Source: Anisus vortex (taxonomy: Eukaryota; Mollusca; Gastropoda; Planorbidae). Taken from it: a DNA stretch of 64,000 bases. Location of the stretch: positions 434,001 through 498,000 of the forward strand of contig CASBPS010000188.1 in NCBI GenBank assembly GCA_949126835.1, in the 5' to 3' direction. The notes under the pieces are model-generated. The model was not told the DNA's origin and did not search any database. It worked only from the letters and a program-made list of their open reading frames with translations. Below, piece by piece: positions 58,490-64,000 of this stretch. The stretch's first letter is position 1; the number at the start of each line of letters is the position of its first letter. The translations under genes were made by a program, and so were the position numbers.

Positions 58490-58495
58490 AATAAA
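58490..58495 (+). terminator. Polyadenylation signal AATAAA in the LTR
   Basis: AATAAA lies in an AT-rich stretch about 390 bp into the LTR. It is followed at 58,507-58,522 by a perfect 7-bp inverted repeat, AACAACT-GG-AGTTGTT, which could fold in the RNA. The position fits the R region of a + oriented LTR, leaving roughly 200 bp of U5. Other AATAAA words at 58,215 and 58,648 are less well placed. Confidence 0.45.
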
Positions 58496-58723
58496 ATTGT
58501 TTATTCAACAACTGGAGTTGTTTGATCTATCGTTGTTGAGAAAGGTGTTGAAAATAATTATCACGAATATAACTACATTACTGCATAGACCTGTCAGTCA
58601 AGGAACCCCTAGCTTGGGCTACAGATTAGCAGTATCTAGAGACTTCTAATAAAGATACAATTATATTCATTGAATCCGATTTAACGAGTCGTAATAATAG
58701 TCATCATAAAGAGGACCATAACA

Positions 58724-58727
58724 CTAT
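58724..58727. other. Target-site duplication, right copy
   Basis: CTAT immediately after the LTR end ATAACA, followed by ACATATCTCAC, the rest of the interrupted monomer. With the left copy it shows an integrase-type staggered cut of 4 bp and no later rearrangement at the site. Confidence 0.85.
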
Positions 58728-61700
58728 ACATATCTCACTTCACGTTCCTTGAATCACATCATCTATTCTAACATTCTATACCTATCTCACTTTACCTTCC
58801 ATTAATCAATCTGTTCTAACATTCTATACATATCTCACTTCACGTTCCATGAATCGCATCATCTGTTCTAACATTCTATACATCTCTCACTTTACGTTTA
58901 ATGAATCACATCAACTATTCTAACATTCTATACATATCTCACTTCACGTTTCATGAATCCATTTTTATTCTAACATTCTATACATATCTCTCTTCATGTT
59001 CCATGAATCCATCTATTCTAACTATCTATAAATATTTCACTTAACGTTCCATGAATCACATCATCTAATATTCTATACATATCTCACTTCACGTTCCATG
59101 AATCATATCATCTATTCTAACATTCTATACATATCTCATTTCAGGTTCCATGAATCACATAATCTATTCTAACATTCTATACATATTTCACTTCACGTTC
59201 CATGAATCACATCATCTATTCTAATATTCTATACATATCTCACTTCACGTTCTATGAATCATATCATCTATTCTATCATTTTCTTCATATCCTACTCCAC
59301 GTTCCATAAATCACATTAACTATTATAACATTCTATACATATCTTACTTCACATTCCATGAATCACACCATCTATTCTAACATTCTATACATATCTCACT
59401 TCAATATCTATGAATCACACCATCTATTCTAAAATTCTATACATATCTCACTTCACGTTCCATGAATCACATAATCTATTCTAACATTCTATACATATCT
59501 CACTTCACGTTCCATGAATCACATCATCTATTCTAACATTCTATACATGTCTCACTTCACGTTCCATAAATCATATCATATATTCTAACTTTCTATACAT
59601 ATCTCACTTTACGTTCTTTAAATCCATCTATTCTAACATTCTATACATATCTCTCTTCACGTTCCATGAATCACATAATCTATTCTAACATTCTATACAT
59701 ATCTCTCTTCACGTTCCATGAATCACATAATCTATTCTAACATTCTATACATATCTCACTTCACGTTCAATGAATCACATCATCTATTCTAACATTGTAT
59801 ACATATCTCACTTCACGTTCCATTAATCACACCATCTATCCTAACATTTCATACATATCTCACATTACGTTCCATGTATCACATCATCAATTCTAACATT
59901 CTATACATGTCTCACTTCACGTTCCATGAATCATATCATTTATTCTAACTTTCTATACATATCTCACTTTACGTTCCATAAATCCATCTATTCTAACATT
60001 CTATACATATCTCTCTTCATGTTCCATGAATCCATCTATTCTAACATTCTATACATATCTCTCTTCACGTTCCATGAATCATATCATCTATTCTAACATT
60101 CTATACATATCTCACTTCACGTTCCATGAATCGCATCATCTATTCTAACATTCTATACATATCTCACTTTACGTTCTATTAATGACATCATCTATTCTAA
60201 CATACTATACTTATCTCATTTCACGTTCCATGAATCACATCATCTATTCTAACATTCTATACCTATCTCACTTTACCTTCTATTAATTCATCTATTCTAA
60301 CATTCTTTACATATCTCACTTCACATTCCATGAATCGCATCATCTTTTTTTTACATTCTATACATATCTCACTTCACATTTAATGAATCACATCAAATAT
60401 TCTAACATTATATACATATCTCTCTTCATGTTCCATGAATCCATCTATTCTAACATTATATACATATCTCACTTCACGTTCCATGAATCACATCATTTTT
60501 TCGAACATTATATACATGTCAAACTTCAGGTTCCATGAATCACATCATCTATTCTAATATTCTATACATATCTCACTTCACGTTCCATTAATCACATCAT
60601 CTATTCTAACATTCTATACACATCTCAATTCACGTTCCATGAATCACATCATCTATTACAACATTCTATAAATATCTCACATTACTTCCATGTATAACAT
60701 CATCTATTCTAACAATCTATAATCATCTCACTTCACGTTCCATGAATCACATCATCTATTCTAACTTTCTATACATATCTCACTTTACGTTCCATGAATC
60801 CATCTATTCTAACATACTATACATATCTCTCTTCATGTTCCATGAATCCATCTATTCTAAAATTCTATACAATTCTCACTTCAAGTTCCATGAATCACAT
60901 CATCTATTCTAACATTCTATACATACCTCACTTCACGTTCCATTAATCACATCATCTATTCTAACATTCTATTCATATCTCACTTCACGTTCAATGAATC
61001 ACATCATCTATTCTAACATTGTATACATATCTCACTTCACGTTACATGAATCACACCATCTATCCTAACATTCCATACATATCTCACATTACTTCCATGT
61101 ATTACATCATCTATTCTAACAATCTATACTCATCTCACTTCACGTTCCATGAATCACATCATCTATTCTAACTTTCTATACATATCTCACTTTACGTTCC
61201 ATGAATCCATCTATTCTAACATTCTATACATATCCCACTTCACGTCCATGATTCCATCAATTCTAACATTCTATACATATCTCACTTCATGTTCCTTAAA
61301 TCGCATCATGTATTCTAACATTCTATACATATCTCACTTCACGTTAAATGAATCAAATCATCTATTCTAACTTTCTATACATATCTCACTTCACTTTCCA
61401 TAAATCACACCATCTATTCTGACATTTCATAAAAATATCACTTCACGTTCCATGAATGACATCATCAATTCCAACATTCTATACATGTCTCACTTTACGT
61501 TCCATGAATAACATCATATATTCTAACATTCTATACATATTTTACTTCACGTTTCATGAATCACATCATCTCTTCTAACTTTCTATACATATCTCACTTC
61601 ACGTTCCTTTAATCCATCTATTCTAACATTCTATACATATCTCCCTTCTAGTTCCATGAATCGCATCATCTATTCTAAAATTCTATACTTATCTCACTTC

Positions 61701-61920
61701 ACGTTTAATGAATCACATCATTTATTCTAACATTCTATACATATCTCTCTTCATGTTCCATGAATCCATCTATTCTAACATTCTATACATATCCCACTTC
61801 ACGTCCATGATTCCATTTTTTCTAACATTCTATACATATCTCAATTCATGTTCCATTAATCGCATCATCTATTCTAACATTCTATACATATCTCACTTCA
61901 CGTTAAATGAATCACATCAT
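58724..61920 (+). repeat. E/D satellite mosaic right of the LTR
   Basis: Begins in the E order, with CTTCAATATCTATG near 59,401 and CTATCATTTTCTTC near 59,272. It passes near 60,700 into monomers of the D type, where 61,149-61,920 resembles 32,900-33,660 including CACGTCCATGATTCC monomers and TTCATAAAAATATCAC at about 61,427. Private lesions include an expansion CATTTTTATTC near 58,964 and a contracted monomer near 59,066. No gene is present. Confidence 0.72.
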
Positions 61921-64000
61921 CTATTCTAACATTGTATACATATCTCACTTCACGTTCCATTAATCACACCATCTATCCTAACATTTCATACATATCTCAC
62001 ATTACGTTCCATGCATCACATCATCAATTCTAACATTCTATACTCATCTCATTTCACGTTCCATGAATGACATCATCTATTCTAACATTCTATACATGTC
62101 TCACTTCACGTTCCATGAATCATATCATTTATTCTAACTTTCTATACATATCTCACTTTACGTTCCATAAATCCATCTATTCTAACATTCTATACATATC
62201 TCTCTTCATGTTCCATGAATCCATCTATTCTAACATTCTATACATATCTCTCTTCACGTTCCATGAATCATATCATCTATTCTAACATTCTATACATATC
62301 TCACTTCACGTTCCATGAATCGCATCATCTATTCTAACATTCTATACATATCTCACTTCAAGTTCTATTAATGACATCATCTATTCTAACATTCTATACT
62401 TATCTCATTTCACGTTCCATGAATCACATCATCTATTCTAACATTCTATACCTATCTCACTTTACCTTCCATTAATTCATCTATTCTAACATTCTTTACA
62501 TATCTCACTTCACATTCCATGAATCGCATCATCTATTTTTACATTCTATACATATCTCACTTCACATTTAATGAATCACATCAAATATTCTAACATATAC
62601 ATATCTCTCTTCATGTTCCATGAATCCATCTATTCTAACATTCTATACATATCTCACTTCACGTTCCATGAATCACATCATCTTTTCGAACATTCTATAC
62701 ATGTCAAACTTCAGGTTCCATGAATCACATCATCTAATCTAATATTCTATACATATCTCACTTCACGTTCCATTAATCACATCATCTATTCTAACATTCT
62801 ATACACATCTCAATTCATTTTCCATGAATCACATCATCTATTATAACATTCTATTCATATCTCACATTACTTCCATGTATAACATCATCTATTCTAACAA
62901 TCTATACTTATCTCACTTCACGTTCTATGAATCACATCATCTATTCTAACTTTCGATACATATCTCACTTTACGTTCCATGAATCCATCTATTCTAACAT
63001 ACTATACATATCTCTCTTTATGTTCCATGAATCCATCTATTCTAAAATTCTATACAATTCTCACTTCAAGTTCCATGAATCACATCATCTATTCTAACAT
63101 TCTATACATATCTCAACTCACGTTCCATTAATCACATCATCTATTCTAACATTCTATACATATCTCACTTCACGTTCCATGAATCACATCATCTATTTTA
63201 ACATTCTATACATATCTCACTTCACGTTCCATGAATCCATCTATTCTAACATTCTATACACATCCCACTTCACGTTCCAAAAATCACATTAACTATTCTT
63301 ACATTCTATACATATCTCACTTCACGTTCCATTAATCGCACCATCTATTCTAACATTCTATACATATCTCACTTCACGTTAAATGAATCAAATAATCTAT
63401 TCTAACATTCTATACATATCTCACTTCACGTTCCATAAATCACACCATCTATTCTGACATTTCATAATATCACTTCACGTTCCATGAATCACATCATCAA
63501 TTCCAACATTCAATACATGTCTCACTTTACGTTCCATGAATCACATCATATATTCTAACATTCTATACATATTTCACTTCACGTTCCATGAATCACATCA
63601 TCACTTCTAACTTTCTATACATATCTCACTTCACGTTCCATGCATCCATCTATTCTAACATTCTATACATATCTCACTTCACGTTCCTTTTAGCCATCTA
63701 TTCTAACATTCTATACATATCTCACTTCACGTTCAATGAATAAAATCATCTATTCTAACATTCTATACATGTCTTACTTCACGTTCCATGAATCATATCA
63801 TCTATTCTAACTTTCTATACATATCTCACATTACGTTCCATAAATCCATCTATTCTAACAATCTATACATATCTCTCTTCATGTTCCATGAATCCATCTA
63901 TTCTAACATTCAATACATATCTCACTTCACGTTCCATGAATCATATCATCTATTCTAACATTCTATACATATCCCACTTCACGTTCCATGAATCGCATCA
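61921..64000 (+). repeat. F segment, copy 2 (runs off the window)
   Basis: The counterpart of 55,586-58,030. It follows copy 1 at 6335 bp until about 63,730, where CACTTCACGTTCAATG joins directly to GAATAAAATC. This deletes 365 bp relative to copy 1, and the offset is 5970 bp after that. A contraction of the marker monomer (TTCATAATATCAC near 63,464) is private to this copy. The window ends 70 bases before the position homologous to the LTR insertion. Confidence 0.82.

Larger units (their letters stand above)
58101..58723. mobile_element. Solo LTR, probably of an LTR retrotransposon (Ty3/Gypsy-like suspected)
   Basis: The only non-satellite sequence in the window, 623 bp. It starts TGTTACGAAT and ends GGACCATAACA, giving canonical TG...CA LTR ends with a 5-bp inverted terminus TGTTA/TAACA. 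It is flanked by a 4-bp direct repeat CTAT, and removing it with one CTAT restores an intact monomer. It has no open frame of note, no primer-binding site or polypurine tract beside it and no second LTR, so it is a solo LTR left by LTR-LTR recombination. Inside are AATAAA at 58,215, 58,490 and 58,648 and a TCAGTT initiator-like word at 58,364. A 4-bp duplication suits Ty3/Gypsy better than the 5 bp usual for Copia and BEL/Pao, but family assignment is inference. Orientation is tentatively + because the Inr then precedes the AATAAA at 58,490. Confidence 0.85.
58724..64000 (+). repeat. 52/48-bp satellite array, right arm
   Basis: The same satellite resumes in the same orientation and same monomer phase directly after the 623-bp island. 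Removing the island and one CTAT copy restores an intact monomer: AACATTCTAT runs straight into ACATATCTCACTTC. The array runs off the window end without changing character. It again mixes 52-bp and 48-bp monomers and the same diagnostic variants, for example the TTCATAAAAATATCAC type at about 61,427 and the TTTTCGAACATT type at about 60,498. It contains no gene and no other unique sequence. Confidence 0.98.

Noticed and set aside
58101..58723. DNA transposon or MITE
   Set aside because: The inverted termini are only 5 bp, the ends are TG...CA, and internal AATAAA and initiator-like words fit an LTR. A 4-bp duplication with TG/CA ends is typical of integrase, though family identity remains unproven.
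58101..58723. Small non-coding RNA or tRNA gene in the island
   Set aside because: No tRNA A/B-box pair with a cloverleaf and no long stable stem was found. The only clear hairpins are short (7 bp at 58,507-58,522; 5 bp at 58,182-58,194).
61..62285. Many + strand open frames of 64-101 codons with similar translations rich in I, Y, S, N and H
   Set aside because: They are translations of the satellite. Their lengths follow from the mix of 52-bp monomers (frame shifts by one each) and 48-bp monomers (frame kept) and the TAA in TCTAAC. There is no ribosomal context, no codon conservation distinct from the repeat and no third-position pattern. The reverse strand lacks them simply because its stops fall in every frame.
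1..64000. Telomeric or subtelomeric array
   Set aside because: No TTAGG, TTAGGG or related short telomeric run is visible on either strand, and the array continues past both window ends.

Overview
This window is almost entirely one satellite DNA. About 63.4 of the 64 kb is a head-to-tail array of a single AT-rich monomer, roughly 1,200 copies, all in the same orientation. The only non-satellite sequence is a 623-bp island at 58,101-58,723. Its structure is that of a solo LTR: TG...CA ends, TGTTA/TAACA inverted termini and a 4-bp target duplication CTAT. I see no protein-coding gene, tRNA, rRNA, CRISPR array or telomeric repeat. The short open frames on the + strand (about 65-100 codons) are translations of the satellite. 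The organism is a eukaryote. An arthropod, probably an insect, is plausible from the style of LTR and satellite, but nothing here proves it, and the region could be centromeric, pericentromeric or other heterochromatin.

The monomer comes in two main lengths. The canonical 52-bp form (clean copy at 3361-3412) has 19 T, 16 A, 15 C and only 2 G, so the + strand is extremely G-poor. The 48-bp form (clean copy at 5810-5857) lacks four bases in the GAATCACATCATC segment, reading GAATCCATC. Minor 47-50 bp variants also occur. Every monomer carries an imperfect dyad around TTCACG-TTC-CATGAA, which becomes a perfect hairpin in copies reading TTCATG.

Variant monomers recur in fixed order, giving higher-order repeats (HORs) and segmental duplications. 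Reading left to right: 1-2871 A-type HOR (2425 bp); 2872-6350 B-type; 6351-10571 A-type with a 964-bp tandem duplication; 10572-13869 a second B copy displaced by about 7711 bp; 13870-15607 mixed B/E; 15608-25660 C-type array (full unit 1986 bp, with deleted forms of 1934, 1903 and 1682 bp and a 354-bp nested expansion); 25661-37800 D-type mosaic with internal offsets of 2529, 2222/2123 and 6377 bp; 37801-50750 A-type again, with nested units of 556, 1159 and 2373 bp; 50751-55585 E-type (offsets 1543 and 2108 bp); 55586-58100 and 61921-64000 two copies of an F segment displaced by 6335 bp and then 5970 bp; 58724-61920 E/D mosaic.

The elements do not form a pathway. The biology visible is satellite evolution: unequal exchange in whole monomer steps, nested amplification, local homogenisation, and one retroelement insertion later reduced to a solo LTR. 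Offsets come from matching diagnostic variants by eye, so block edges are good to about one monomer unless a junction is stated.
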